Source of the DNA: Ursus arctos
Lineage: Eukaryota; Chordata; Mammalia; Carnivora; Ursidae
Reading direction: 5' to 3'
DNA length: 64,000 nt
NCBI RefSeq assembly: GCF_023065955.2
Contig: NW_026623050.1
Location: forward strand, 22,712,501-22,776,500
The stretch's first letter is position 1; the number at the start of each line of letters is the position of its first letter. A model generated the notes under the pieces. The model saw only the letters and a program-made list of their open reading frames with translations, was not told the origin of the DNA and ran no database searches. A program made the position numbers and the translations under genes. This document shows positions 1 through 10,559 of this stretch, in pieces.

Positions 1-628
1 TGTTCCCTTTCCCTTCCCACCATAAACACTCCATCATTACACACATATCAGCCCATAGACTGGGGGTATGTATCGGTTGTGCGGACTGGGTAAAGAATGA
101 GGTTATTTTTGCCTGTTCCTTGGTTTACTTAAATCCACAATATTTTGTAAGATCCACTTACCTGGAGGTAGGTTCCATCATCTCTGTGGGAAGAGCCACC
201 CAATTTATGCCATTTTTTGACTAAGTTTCATCTTTAAGAAATCCCCAGAAATGACCTGGGACCAAAAACCTGAAGAGTCATTGCACTTAAAATCAGAAGA
301 CGGAGGCTAGAGGAATGAAAAGAATGTATGAGAAAATGTATAAAAATATAATCTTTAATTATTTTGAAATTTTCCCCATATATTTTATAATCAAGACCGG
401 AAAGTGTGTGGGTACCCCTGGTATCCTAAATTCTTTGTAAATAAGAGACAGGTGTGTCTAGTTTTAGCTGGACAATAGACTTAATCTTTTCAAAGATCTA
501 GGGCTAAAAGCAACTGCTACTCTGGCCCTGCAAAGGTCAGCTTGTGAGGAGGAAAGGAAACAGAGCAGCTAACTACTTCTGGAGGTAACAGAGCTGAACT
601 GAAGTAAGAGGAAAGCTTCCTTCTATAA

Positions 629-668
629 TAAAAATTAGAATGTTCACTCACAGACATTCTAATTTTTA
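629..668. repeat. Perfect 15-bp inverted repeat (hairpin), 10-nt loop
   Basis: The left arm at 629-643 (TAAAAATTAGAATGT) is the exact reverse complement of the right arm at 654-668, with the 10-nt loop TCACTCACAG between them. It lies in ALDH1A2 intron 1, so it could fold in the pre-mRNA. No transposon identity is recognised. Confidence 0.9.
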
Positions 669-1030
669 ACCACATTCTACAGAGGTCAATAAATCCCCGT
701 GTTTAGCCCCAGGGAAATTTTGTTGAGAGCCCGGCAAAAGTCTAGGTGGTGAAAGCACCCAATTATTATTCCAACTGGAATTTTCAAAGGTTGGAAGTAT
801 TTCCAAATCATGTGACACAACAGAGACATGCTGTAAATAAACCCTTTAAGAGTTAAGATTCTGAAGGGAAACATTTTAAACATTATTTCATCTTAAAGGC
901 CAAAAAACAAGCAATGGAGAAATGCCAGGGGTAAGAAATTCTCAATTTGGATAGTCTCATATATCTGAAAGGTAAAATGGAACGGAGCTCAAAGACATAT
1001 CTGAAAAGGCAATTAATAATTATCCGAAGT

Positions 1031-1216
1031 GGGGCGCCTGGGTGGCTCAGTCTTGATTTTAGCTCAGGTCCTGATCTCAGGGTCCTGCGATTGAGCCCTG
1101 GGTCATCCGGCTCCGCGCTCAGACTGAAATGTGCTTGAGATTCTCTCTTTCCCTCTGCCTCTCGCCCCCTGTTCTCTTTCTCGCTCTCAAAATAAATAAA
1201 TAAAATCTTTAAAATA
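1031..1216 (+). mobile_element. Carnivore tRNA-Lys SINE (SINEC type)
   Basis: It starts with the tRNA-derived head GGGGCGCCTGGGTGGCTCAG, missing part of the usual head after CAG. A CT-rich body follows, then an AATAAATAAA/ATCTTT tail. A target-site duplication flanks it: AATTATCCGAAGT at 1018-1030 and AATTATCCAAAGT at 1217-1229, with one mismatch. Like all SINEs here it would be a pol III-type retroelement mobilised by LINE-1. It lies antisense to ALDH1A2. Confidence 0.93.
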
Positions 1217-1543
1217 AATTATCCAAAGTGACATTATGGCAATCACTTTTACATGCATCAGATTTGGTGTTTGAGGGGAAATGGGTGGCTTTGAAATGAT
1301 CTGTCACAGCGAATAAAGAAATCAGTGAAATGCTAGAAGGGCATTCAAAATAGTCACTGCATGGGGGTTTTACTTTCTGGAAGGTGAAGTGCCCCAAACT
1401 GGGCAGTCAGGACCAGTGAAAGTCTCTTTAGTTTTAAATTATATGAACTACAAAACCTTCCCTAAAAAACTAAAAAACCTTCTAAAAGGTATATATACCT
1501 TCTGAGAATGTCCTCACGTGCTGGTATACCTCCGAGATTTATG

Positions 1544-1681
1544 TGCCAAAGACTTGGCAACATCTTTGCCCAAACTGCTTAAAATGCCAAAAATGGCCGT
1601 TTGCCATCTGACACACTTAGGGCCAGCCACTTGGGTGTACTGAGGCATATTAATGCCAAATTTTGGCACAAGTGTCAGATG
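1544..1681. other. Cluster of five TGCCAA/TTGGCA half-sites with inverted repeat
   Basis: TGCCAA or its reverse TTGGCA occurs at 1544-1549, 1554-1559, 1585-1590, 1654-1659 and 1663-1668. Two pairs form small inverted repeats (spacers of 4 and 3 nt). A longer imperfect inverted repeat brackets the second half: CATCTGACACACTT at 1605-1618 against AAGTGTCAGATG at 1670-1681, with a 2-nt bulge. TGCCAA is the NFI half-site core, but the spacing is not the classical TTGGC-N5-GCCAA. Regulatory function is inferred only. Confidence 0.5.
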
Positions 1682-1984
1682 TCGAATTTGATTATTAAAA
1701 GACTGGCTGGGAAATTGTTGGATTTAGTGACTTCTTAGTAAAGAGAAGACCTGAGTAGGGAAACCTCCAAGGGATCTCGTTTGATGAAAATCCAGTGTAA
1801 ACACAGAAGGGACCCATAGCTACCCAGAATGCTAAACTCTATGACTAATTAAAATAGTACACAATGTCCTGCTTTATAAAATTCTATTGACCATACAATT
1901 CTGATCTTTCTTAAAATGGGCCTCGGTTCATCCATAGCTCCAAACGTAAAAATGAAATGAAATTAGCCCTTGGCTGATGACCAT

Positions 1985-2215
1985 TCTATGTACTTTCACC
2001 CAGTTGTTCATTTAGTCCTGACAGCAACCCTGTGGTAGCTACTATGATCTCACATTTGGCTGATGTAGAAATTGACACTTCAGTGAAGAAACCCCTCAAC
2101 AGGAGACAACATCCATACCTTGTTTACCGGTGCGTCTCCGGAGCCTGGAGGCACAGCGGGCGCTGTGTGCTGACTACACGTTGACTGCCCACACAGCTAA
2201 TAAGTACACGTCTGA
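1985..2215 (-). mobile_element. MIR-like fragment
   Basis: Contains degraded MIR landmarks in reverse orientation (AGCAACCCTGTGGTAG near 2024 and a cACAGCTAATAAGTAC-like end near 2193). The middle is poorly conserved, so the extent is uncertain. Confidence 0.4.
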
Positions 2216-2267
2216 CCAAGGTTTGAACAAAGTCCTAGTTTAACTCCGAGCCTTTCTTTTTCTAAAT

Positions 2268-2446
2268 CAAGGGCTTATAAACTTTTTCTCAAATATAGGC
2301 CATGTGATCTCTGTTGCAACTAATTGACTCTACCACCGTAGTCCAAAAGTAGCTCCAGCTAATATGCAGCCGAATGGGTGTGGCTGTGTGCCAATAAAAC
2401 TTTATGTACAAAATCAGGCAGATCATCTGTAGTTTGCTGACCACTG
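2268..2446 (-). mobile_element. Fossil hAT-type non-autonomous DNA transposon
   Basis: The body includes GGGTGTGGCTGTGTGCCAAT followed by AAAACTTTATGTACAAAA. The ends resemble terminal inverted repeats (GGGCTTATAAACTTTTTCTC at the left, TAGTTTGCTGACCACTG at the right). This matches a common mammalian MER family of the hAT group that I know by sequence. The exact family name and orientation are not certain. Confidence 0.6.
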
Positions 2447-3132
2447 CAAGCTGTCACTAAGATAACTAAAAAAGACGAAAATATACATCAGTATTTCTAG
2501 TTCATCATCCAGCTGAGAAAGACTTGAGACAGAACTGCGTACATTGGTACTTGAGATGTTTTTGGTCTGGTCACGGTTTCATCACCGGGCTTGGGTAATG
2601 CAACAGAGAACGTATTACGCAGGCCTCGTCTCTCTTCAGCCTGGCTACAAGGAAATCAGACCTCACAGAAGAGGCACCTCAGAGAATCTTCTACCCTCAA
2701 ATAGAAAAACTATCATTCCTCATTTTATAGAAGTGGAAGACAGAATTGTCTCAACAAATGATGATTCCATATGGTAGCGTAAGCCCGCAGAGCAGAAGGC
2801 ATCAGGACCCTAGGAGAGTTATCTAACTCGAGCCCTACAATGAAGATGTTAGCTTCTCTAGTTTAAATGAAGATGTCACAAACATCAAAAGCTGTACAAT
2901 TGTGAAAAAGTAGTCTTGAAAATCTGAGATTTCTATAAACAAGGAAGTGTGCTTCACAATTTATGATCAAGACAATCTCGATTAGAGGTTTGGAAACAAC
3001 TAGACCCACACCATCTTTTAAGAAATAATCCCTGGGATAGGCAAGAATCTTGTCCTAGACCTAACAACAACAACAACTCAAAAGGCACATCAAAAATAGT
3101 AATTTAAAGTCAGTAATTTAAATAGTAATTTA

Positions 3133-3339
3133 TTTTTTTATTTTTTTTTTAAGATTTTTATTTATTTATTCGACAGAGATAGAGACAGCCAGCGAGAGAG
3201 GGAACACAAGCAGGGGGAGTGGGAGAGGAAGAAGCAGGCTCACAGCGGAGGAGCCTGATGTGGGGCTCGATCCCAGAATGCCAGGATCACGCCCTGAGCC
3301 GAAGGCAGACGCTTAACTGCTGTGCCACCCAGGCACCCC
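3133..3339 (-). mobile_element. Bear-type carnivore SINE (SINEC_Ame-like), minus strand
   Basis: It begins with a T-rich reverse tail, then ATTCGACAGAGATAGAGACA, and ends with the reversed tRNA head (GTGCCACCCAGGCACCCC). The target-site duplication TAAATAGTAATTTA is exact at 3119-3132 and 3340-3353. Low divergence and an exact duplication imply a fairly recent insertion. It lies in sense with ALDH1A2 transcription. Confidence 0.95.
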
Positions 3340-4190
3340 TAAATAGTAATTTAAAGACACAGCTGCTTCTTAAGAGGAGTGGACCAGTACACGTTCGCCC
3401 CATGTTTGCAATAGAAGCAACACAAAGAATAAAGATTTAAACTCTTTCTCTCAGAAAACCAAGTCAAAACAAAACAAAAATCCAAAAACAAAAACAACTA
3501 TGTGACTGTTAAAAAAAACAAAGTGTATGGTGAAGCAAGTTCCAGCAGTTTTTTTAAAAGTCAAGGCCAAGGTCTTCCTTATCAATTATTTCTACTTCTT
3601 CCCTTTCCCTCTCCTTCAAAAGGTTTTACAAGGATCAAATAAGATACACGTGGAAGTGCTAAGTAAACCATTAGGCCCCATAAACAATGTAAGTGGCACT
3701 ACACATTTTATTATCATTATTGTTATTACATTGATCGACTGAACTATTGCCATGCTGACAATTAATTTTTGGCACTCAGTCTTTCTAATAAGACCCTAAC
3801 TAAGCTCCTGGAAGGCAAATGCCCGACTAGCATAATGGAGAGCACTGTCATTAGGAATACTAACAACACTCAATGGTCACTCAAACAGCCTTTGGACCGA
3901 ATTGAAATTGACCCCAGAAAACAGCAGATGTTCAATAAAAAGTTTTTAAATGAACAAACAAATAAATAAACAGCAGTTACCCAGTGCACATTAGCTCTGA
4001 TTTTCAATTGATTGTCTTTTATTTTTTCTAGTTTAGTAGACTAGTCAGTACTCCATAAATGTTCCCTTCCTCCCTGAGTTCTTGCTCCCCACAGCATCAG
4101 ATGCTGGAAGAAAACACAACCCCTTATGTTACTGTTAGTTATAGGCATAAACTGTCACTGAAAAAAAACGCTCAACACAGAGACAGCACA

Positions 4191-4191
<1 letters not shown>

Positions 4192-4230
<39 letters not shown>
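4192..4230. repeat. (TG)n microsatellite
   Basis: An uninterrupted run of about 19 TG dinucleotides in ALDH1A2 intron 1. It is probably length-polymorphic. Confidence 0.97.
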
Positions 4231-4232
<2 letters not shown>

Positions 4233-5589
4233 CAGTGATGTGGCTGTAGGGAGGAACTACTGGAGCCAGAAGAGATGACAGAGACAAAAGAGAAGGTAGG
4301 GGTGGGATAAAGACCGAGAGATTCTAAAGACCTTCTGGGAATCTGGAAGAAATCTGCCCTGCAGTTAGGGGCAGTCAGTAAAGTGCTAGCCTTGATTTTA
4401 CAATGTGTGAACTCCTATAATATATTCAGCCGTACGAAGTTTTAAAAACCAGACTGATGAAAGAGAAACAATTCCGAAAAGCTTTAATTCATAAAAACAC
4501 AGCTAAAAGCAATCAGATTCCTGCGATAGCTGATAAGCAGTCTTCTCAGGATACAAGCAAGAGTGAGTACACATTCTCTTGGCCTCAGAGTGGTCCCCTT
4601 GCTACTTCTTGTTGGCGGACTTAGCACTCTTTCTTGACTAAGGCAGTCTTTGGAAAACAACAACAACACCATGTTCCTTAGTAAGGAATCTTTTTTAAAA
4701 CTTGGGATTTAGCTCACTGCATTAAGGAAATAAAATCAGACATATACCAATGATGGTACTGCCATTGATCCTTAGTCTAAAATGGGTATTAGAACTTCGG
4801 AGAGGTAGGCTTATTTTTAAAACTCAATATAACTGCATGAAAGTCAATATAGGAAGACAGCTTTAGCCCTTTCAGCATTCATGGAGACCAAACTGTAATT
4901 CTGGAGTATTTTCACTGGAACTTTGACAAAGGTGTAACTTTTATTTCTGATGATCTCTCCCATTCCCCCATTGATAAAAAATGCAAAATACTTTTAAAAG
5001 AGGAAGAACGGTGAAAAATACAGGAAAATACAAGATCACAAATGCAAAGTTTTCTGAACCCATGCTGCTTGAAATTCTCATAATCTGACCATTTACAAGT
5101 AGGTAGTGACTTCATGTTGGTCCCCAAAACACATTTAAAAATCCTGTTGTAATATCCTTCTCTAAAGATGTATTCGTTTAAGAAGACAAATATGATGAAG
5201 GATCCGTCTTGTTTATCTTGTACCACTTTGTGACACAAATACCATATTTGTTTCTTATGTGTTTATTCAACAAGCCCTCCAGCACAGAAATTTCTAAGCC
5301 ATTACTCTTTTAAAAATTCCTGATGAATGTGGTACTACTGTTCCAAAGGACGAACTGTCCATTCTACCTTTTTCATTCTTCTGTTTCAAATTACCAATAC
5401 CCCTCACTTCTGATCACAAGTGAATTTTTATAAACCTTTCCACTAATCTTATTTTCCTTTTAAGTAAAAAATCATTACCCATTACCCTCAGCTACCAACA
5501 GAGCAGCTTCTGCTCTTCACGTTAAAAAAGCTGCTCGCCCATGACGCTTGTCTCAGAAAATTTAGAAGCCTCGCTAAAAAGCTGAGGAA

Positions 5590-6480
5590 GAAAGCTGCTG
5601 GGAATGTTCACAGATATCTGATTTAACAAGGTTCTGTGAAAAGAGCTTGCCTTTAGATTAGCATTACTCAGTGTTTACGAGGGTTGTTTGTCAAGCCAAA
5701 AATAAGGTGCCTCCTCCCCACAAATTAAAGAGTCAAGTTACAATCCATTATTTCATTTCTGATTGTTTTTCTTTGTAATAAGTGGGAAAGTGGATACTGG
5801 ATAAAAGTCTCTCCCGAGCTAAAAGACTCTACATTAAAGGCTTCAATTAGCTATAAATCAGTTGTCTTTCCTACCGGGGGAGAACAAGAGAAAAAGAGAG
5901 CAGGGGTAGTCGGAGAAAAAGAAAACTGGAAGAGCTTCCAAATTAAATTCCGGGATACCTACTGCATACCTAAAACTCCTTTCCGGGGCTGGGAGGAAAA
6001 TCCAAACAAAAGTTAAGACTAAAATCGAACCCTCCCGAATAGGAGAGTTCACTCCTGTCTCACAGGGAGATCTTGGATCTTAAGACCTTTAAAGAGAGGC
6101 TGAAGAGGTTAGGGACCCTCATAAAACAATACGTTTATGCTGTATACTTTTCCTGCTTGTTCCCAAACCCAGATATGTGCCCCGCATTGGCACTATTGTT
6201 ATGCAAACAGTGTCTAAATGGCTGTAACCATTAACGACCTCCCATTAAAATGGCTTTCAAAAATTTGTCACACCATCTAAAAAAGCTAACAGGTACATCA
6301 GAGCCATCATAAATCGGGCATTCAGAACACGAATCACCTTGATTTGTATCCTAAAACTAACGCAAGTAAAAATGCAATATTCGGATTTTTAAAAAATTTA
6401 TCTTTCAACCATTAAGCCTGAACCAAACAATTTACTTCTCAACAAATTTAGTTTATCTTGTAATAAGCATTATGGGAAAC
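5590..6480 (-). promoter_or_regulatory. Candidate conserved non-coding block in ALDH1A2 intron 1
   Basis: Unique, repeat-free, AT-rich sequence 1-2 kb inside intron 1. It has many developmental-factor-like words, including AGATATCT near 5610, CAATTAGCTATAAATCAG near 5844, ATGCAAAC near 6200 and TAACCATTAACGACC near 6225. It has the look of conserved enhancer DNA, but no alignment was possible. Confidence 0.3.
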
Positions 6481-7479
6481 AACTTTAACCCTATTGTGTG
6501 CGCGCCTTGTGTGTTTAAGTTAACAGGGAGAAATTTAGGGTGGAAATCAACTGAAAGGATAGAAAATCAAACAAGAGAACTGTAAAATGAACTCCAAGGA
6601 ACATGACTTTAAATCCCATCTATCTCCCCTCTTCCCATGCTATAACGTTATAATCACCCCCGTGTGTCTAATTAATATATTTTTTCTATGTGGAATTCGT
6701 AGTAAGTAAATTCAATTTACATTAAAGTAGCGAATGCATATTCTTTTTTACGTGGTGCAACAGCAACAAAAAATCCTGCTTGGCAAACCCAAGATGTCAG
6801 AGTTCGTTATAAAAGATTTCTTTTCGGTCCGAAAGCGAGCCCGTTAATTTGCGTCCATTTAGAGAGTTTTCGAGTTTTCCAGGAGAACTGCCACTGCCTA
6901 AAATTCGAACGAAATGCCGACCCCGGAGCTGCCGGTCGCCAGCAGCCAGGTTTCCGCGCAATCTGCAAGGGCGGCCGGAGCGCCGCGCGCCTGGTCATTC
7001 CTCCCGGAAAGCCGCTCCGCACGCGCGGGCTTCTGAGGACCGAGCGGGACGCGCAGCCCCGCGGCCCCTGAAGGCGCAGGGCCGCCGGGAAGAGCGGCCG
7101 GGCCGCATGGCCCACCTGGCGGGAACCCTTCCTCCCCACTTGAGGAGTCGAAGCGGTGCCGACGCCTTGCCCGCGGCAGCCCGGACCCCGAGAATCGGAC
7201 TGGAAGGCAGCGGCAGACGCGGCATGGGTAAGGAGCCGTTGACCGCGACCCCCGGCGCCGCGCTTCAGGTTGGGGCGAGCCCTGAGGTGTCCCGAGACCC
7301 CGGCAGGCCTTCGGATGCCCCAACCCCGAGGACGGGGCTTCTCTCCGCCGCGCGGGGATGACAGGCTGGTCCGGCCACCCCGGCCCCTGACCCCGTCACG
7401 CCGCCCTCGCCCCCTAACAGATCATGGGCAGGAAGGAAGGTTCTAGAAAGCCTTGGCGGACGGCAGGTCCTCACCGGCC

Positions 7480-7485
7480 GCTTAC
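7480..7485 (-). other. ALDH1A2: ALDH1A2 exon 1 splice donor
   Basis: On the minus strand the sequence reads ACCAAG then GTAAGC. The GT is at 7485-7484. This is a near-consensus U2-type 5' splice site that fixes the end of coding exon 1 after a complete Lys codon. Confidence 0.93.
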
Positions 7486-7602
7486 CTTGGTGTACTTGAT
7501 TTCGAGGTTGGGCGTGGGCGATGGCAAGAGGTGCAGGGACGCCATGAGGGCGGCGGGGTCAGCCTTCACCTCGCCGGGCATCTCGATCTTACTGGAAGTC
7601 AT
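7486..7602 (-). CDS. ALDH1A2: ALDH1A2 (RALDH2) coding exon 1, partial gene
   Basis: Reading leftward from the ATG at 7602-7600, the exon encodes 39 residues beginning MTSSKIEMPGEVKADPAALM and ending in LEIKYTK. It stops exactly at a codon boundary (phase 0) before a GTAAG splice donor at 7485-7481. I recognise this as the N-terminus of retinaldehyde dehydrogenase 2, the cytosolic NAD-dependent enzyme that oxidises all-trans-retinal to retinoic acid and is the main embryonic source of that morphogen. This exon covers only the N-terminal segment before the NAD-binding fold. The catalytic Cys and Glu lie in later exons outside the window. The start is chosen for its strong Kozak context (gccgccacc before ATG), the family match, and its place just downstream of a TATA box in a CpG island. 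No frameshift or other damage is visible. Exon 2 (the stretch starting IFINNEWQ in mammals) was not found in positions 1-7485, consistent with a long first intron. Confidence 0.96.
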
Positions 7603-7629
7603 GGTGGCGGGCCGAGGTCTCGCTCGCCC

Positions 7630-7800
7630 GCGGCGTGGGCTGTGCGGGCTGTGCGCGCGGTCCGCGGGCCGGGGGCGCGCTCGCCTGTATATAGGCAGGT
7701 GTCAAGCTGGGGCTCTTCTTATTGGACGTGAGGGCCGAAGCGCGGGGGGCTGGTCCATCCTACCTAGGACGCCCGGGCGCAGCCCCGATTTACATAAAGC
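7630..7800 (-). promoter_or_regulatory. ALDH1A2: ALDH1A2 core and proximal promoter (TATA + CCAAT)
   Basis: Read on the minus strand, a TATATA box lies at 7693-7688 and a CCAAT box (reverse of ATTGG) at 7725-7721, about 30 bp further upstream. Next to the TATA box is CACCTG (7701-7696), overlapping a T-box-like AGGTGTCA (7697-7704 on the plus strand). Further upstream is TTATGTAA (7797-7790), a match to the PAR-bZIP/NFIL3 D-box. If transcription starts 25-30 bp after the TATA box, the start is near 7660 and the 5' UTR is about 55-60 nt. That start is inferred from spacing, not observed. The combination of a sharp TATA/CCAAT core with a CpG island is typical of tightly regulated developmental genes. 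Confidence 0.8.
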
Positions 7801-9227
7801 CCGCCGCCCGCGCCGCGCGGTCCGTTCCCTCGGCGCCCACGGTCAAGTGCGGCCGGCGACACAGGCCCACGCCCACCCCGCTGCCGCCGCCGGCCTCGAC
7901 GGCCAGAGCGGGAACCCGCGCCGCGGCCGCGCGGGGCTCGGAGACCCGGACCGGCCTCGTTCGGGCTCGGGCGGAGGCGGCGGGGGGCGCACCTTGGCGG
8001 ATGTCGGGCACGGGTCGTGGCCCCAGAAGCAGAGCGGGCGGGGGCTGACGCGGTCTCAGCGGAGGAAGCTCCCAGGGCGCGGAAGGCGGCTCTTGGGGCG
8101 CCAAGCGAGCCCGGCTGCTGATGGGGAGCGTCAGGGGCGCCTCCCACCCACGTCCCGGGGCACGCCGAACACGCGTTCGCCTTCTCTCCCGGAGACCCGG
8201 GGGGCGCCCTCCGCTCTCTTTCCTCGGGCAGGCGGCCCGGCACACACCCACTCCCCACAATGGAGCCCGAGGTGCGCCGCGGCCGCAGGGTCCGGGACGG
8301 GTAGTAATGAGTGCGAGTCCTTCGCCCCACACTCAAAATTAAGGATCCCCGCAAGGCGGCCCTCGCCGGGCTTCTGCCGCCCAGGTGCTGCCCTCTGCCG
8401 GCTGGGACCGCCCCGGGCGGTCCGGGCTGCTCCCCAGGATGCTGGGCGCTGGTCCTTATAGGCTCTTGGGAGTTACATGTTTCATTGGCCTCTCTTTTTC
8501 TTGGATCCCCCCTTTTAGCCCTTAACTCCTCGCCCCCAAATAACACAATGATATATTTGCTTTGCTTTTCTGTTGTTTTTCACGCCAACAGCAATCATCC
8601 CGCCAGACATGGGTTTCCTCACTTAACTACCCATTTGGGGTTGAGCTTCCATATCTACATTCCCCCCTCCCCCGCCAATTTAGGTGTTTATGTTGTTCCA
8701 ACAGGCCTTCTTGTAGTTTGTGGGAGCCTAGAGGTTAGCATATAGGTGTACGTCCAGAACCCAGAGATCCCATCCCAGAACGGGTTTTGGGCTGGGTGGG
8801 CCAAATCTGGGCTTCAGATAAAAAAGACCTCTATAGGTCACATCTCCTCCTCACTCCCAGTGTAAGATTGACAGGCGCCTGATTCTTCTTTTAAACGCCA
8901 TATTCAGAGCCGCTACAACCTTATTTCTTCTTATGTTAAGGGTCAGCCCGAAGAGATCTTGCCTTAGATACTTTCCCTAACTAAAAATGCCTAACACTCA
9001 GTGCCTGGCTACTAACCAATAGTAGAAATAGACAAAAATATTGCATTTCAGTATTAGGTCTCTAGAAATAAATTCCAGCCTCTCAGCACCCAAAGTAACT
9101 ACCCAAGATTACCAGAGTGAATTACCTCAGTTTAGGCAATAGAAAGATCAATTCACAATGGGATCTCAGAATGGCCAAAAATTGTGTTCTAGTAACAGTC
9201 AAGGTTCATTAGATACAGGTTTTTTGG

Positions 9228-9249
9228 TTTTTTTTTTTTTTTTTTTTTT
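9228..9249. repeat. T homopolymer (22 nt)
   Basis: A pure T run preceded by TTTTTTGG. No SINE body is recognisable next to it. Confidence 0.95.
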
Positions 9250-9374
9250 GGTAAGCCTTGGAGAGTTGGAGATACAACTGAGGAATCAAAAAAATAAAGT
9301 CCCAGAATTAGCTGGTAAAAGAGGGAGAAGATAGTAGCAAGGGGGAATCAATGGTGCTCGGGGAACAATTCTGC

Positions 9375-9800
9375 CAACATGTTTTGCAAGGCACCATACT
9401 GGAGGCTAGATTACAAACGAAGTGAGTAGCCGATACCCTCAGTGAGCTGGAATCCCCTCCCCGCAGGGAGGTAGGTCACTGAGGGGGGGTGGGGAAAAGT
9501 TACAACAGAGCACCAGCCAGATGATCCGGGGGTCCGCTAAGGAAGAGGTCGGCTCTCTGGGAACGCTGGCCTTTGAGCTGGGCCATAAAAGGAGAGGTGA
9601 GGCGTCCACAGGCCAGGAGAGGACAGAGTAGGTAGTAGAGTCCATAAGAGCAAAGGCATAGAAATGCGAGGGAGGGGGCATCGATGTGGCTGGTGGAGCG
9701 GCGGATGAGCCTGGCAAGGCAGTTGACACAGGTTGTAAGGACCTTAATTCTTGAGACACTGAGAAGCCATCGAAAGATTCTGAGCATGAAAAAAAGGGAG
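9375..9800 (-). mobile_element. L2 (LINE-2) fossil, minus strand
   Basis: Words such as CTTTGAGCTGGGCCATAAAA (near 9569) and a segment ending GAGAAGCCATCGAAAGATTC (near 9760) follow the order of reversed L2 ORF2 3' sequence. Strongly diverged. Confidence 0.55.
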
Positions 9801-10559
9801 ATCTGTATAAATTACACTGATAAATGAATATTGTCAGGAAAGTCTCTCACAAACTAGAAACCATTGAGCTCTATTCTTCTCCACGCATAGGACAGGGGTG
9901 TTCCCCTTTGACCCACCTCTTGCTTGCTAACTCTAGTTCTAGCACCATGGCTGGAAAAATGTCTCCCAGGGAAGAAGCAGTATGATGGAATCATTAGCAT
10001 TTGTTACACAGTGACGTAGAGCAAATAAAGAGATTCCATCTTCTCCAGGCAGGAAAAGGAGGATCTCTTAGCTTTTCCTCATAAATAGCTCCAAAAGGTC
10101 TAGTGCATTCTTTTTTTGTCCAATTCAAGATGGGGTACAAGATTGAGCAGAAAAGAACAGTGAATGATAATGACGTCTTCAGTGTACGTTTTCTTCATTT
10201 CTGTTTGTAGGACTTATTCTGCAGCTACTTACTGCCAGAACCTCTTTTCTCACATTCTTAGTCTTTCCTTCGATTCTCTTTCTTTTACTCTCTTGTCCTA
10301 TTATTTTCTCATTTCCTCTAGAGAGTTCACCATAGTTAAAGCAGCCATCTTCCCCACAACTACCTTCAGATTTCTAGCATTTCGAAATTCACTCTTTTCC
10401 ATGATTTGGTGAAGAAACATTTTTTTCCCACCCTTATAATGTTTCCTTCTTCCACCCTCTCCCATCTGTAATTATTTATTGTTTAGGATACATCTTGTTT
10501 ATAAAACCCCTTGCACAAGGGAACACAAGCTGCAGCGTGCTCTGTTTCCTTGTGAAAAC

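Larger units (their letters stand above)
1..7485 (-). other. ALDH1A2: ALDH1A2 intron 1 (5' part)
   Basis: Everything left of the exon 1 donor is intronic for ALDH1A2, transcribed right to left. It holds two SINEs, a MIR-like fragment, a hAT fossil and a TG microsatellite. The rest is unique AT-rich DNA in which I see no exon. Positions 3354-6800 carry no recognisable SINE or LINE. An evolutionarily conserved enhancer in the first intron of Raldh2 has been reported in other vertebrates. Whether it falls inside this segment cannot be decided without alignment. Confidence 0.85.
6840..8450. promoter_or_regulatory. ALDH1A2: CpG island over the ALDH1A2 promoter
   Basis: A block of about 1.6 kb is strikingly GC-rich and dense in CpG compared with the AT-rich flanks. 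It covers the start of intron 1, exon 1, the core promoter and about 800 bp upstream. GC-box-like GGGCGG/CCGCCC sequences occur in it, for example near 8034-8046 and 8408-8420. Long stop-free frames on both strands (up to about 345 codons) are a by-product of the base composition and show no recognisable protein. Edges are judged by eye. Confidence 0.9.

Noticed and set aside
6807..7361. Several overlapping 76-170 codon frames on both strands
   Set aside because: They overlap each other in the CpG island, none has family resemblance, and the true exon uses another frame.
1..7400. Search for ALDH1A2 exon 2 on the minus strand
   Set aside because: No stretch encoding the IFINNEWQ-like start of exon 2 was seen. 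Intron 1 extends beyond the window.
7424..8461. A 345-codon open frame on the plus strand across the CpG island
   Set aside because: It is antisense to the ALDH1A2 promoter and exon 1, rich in Arg/Gly/Pro/Ala as expected from GC-rich DNA, and shows no domain or family resemblance.
8450..8465. CArG-box-like CCTTATAGG
   Set aside because: It has only five A/T bases between CC and GG, not six, so it does not fit the SRF consensus.
7764..8546. A 260-codon open frame on the minus strand upstream of ALDH1A2
   Set aside because: Same compositional artefact. Low-complexity Arg/Ala/Gly/Pro protein without recognisable features. It lies in promoter DNA.
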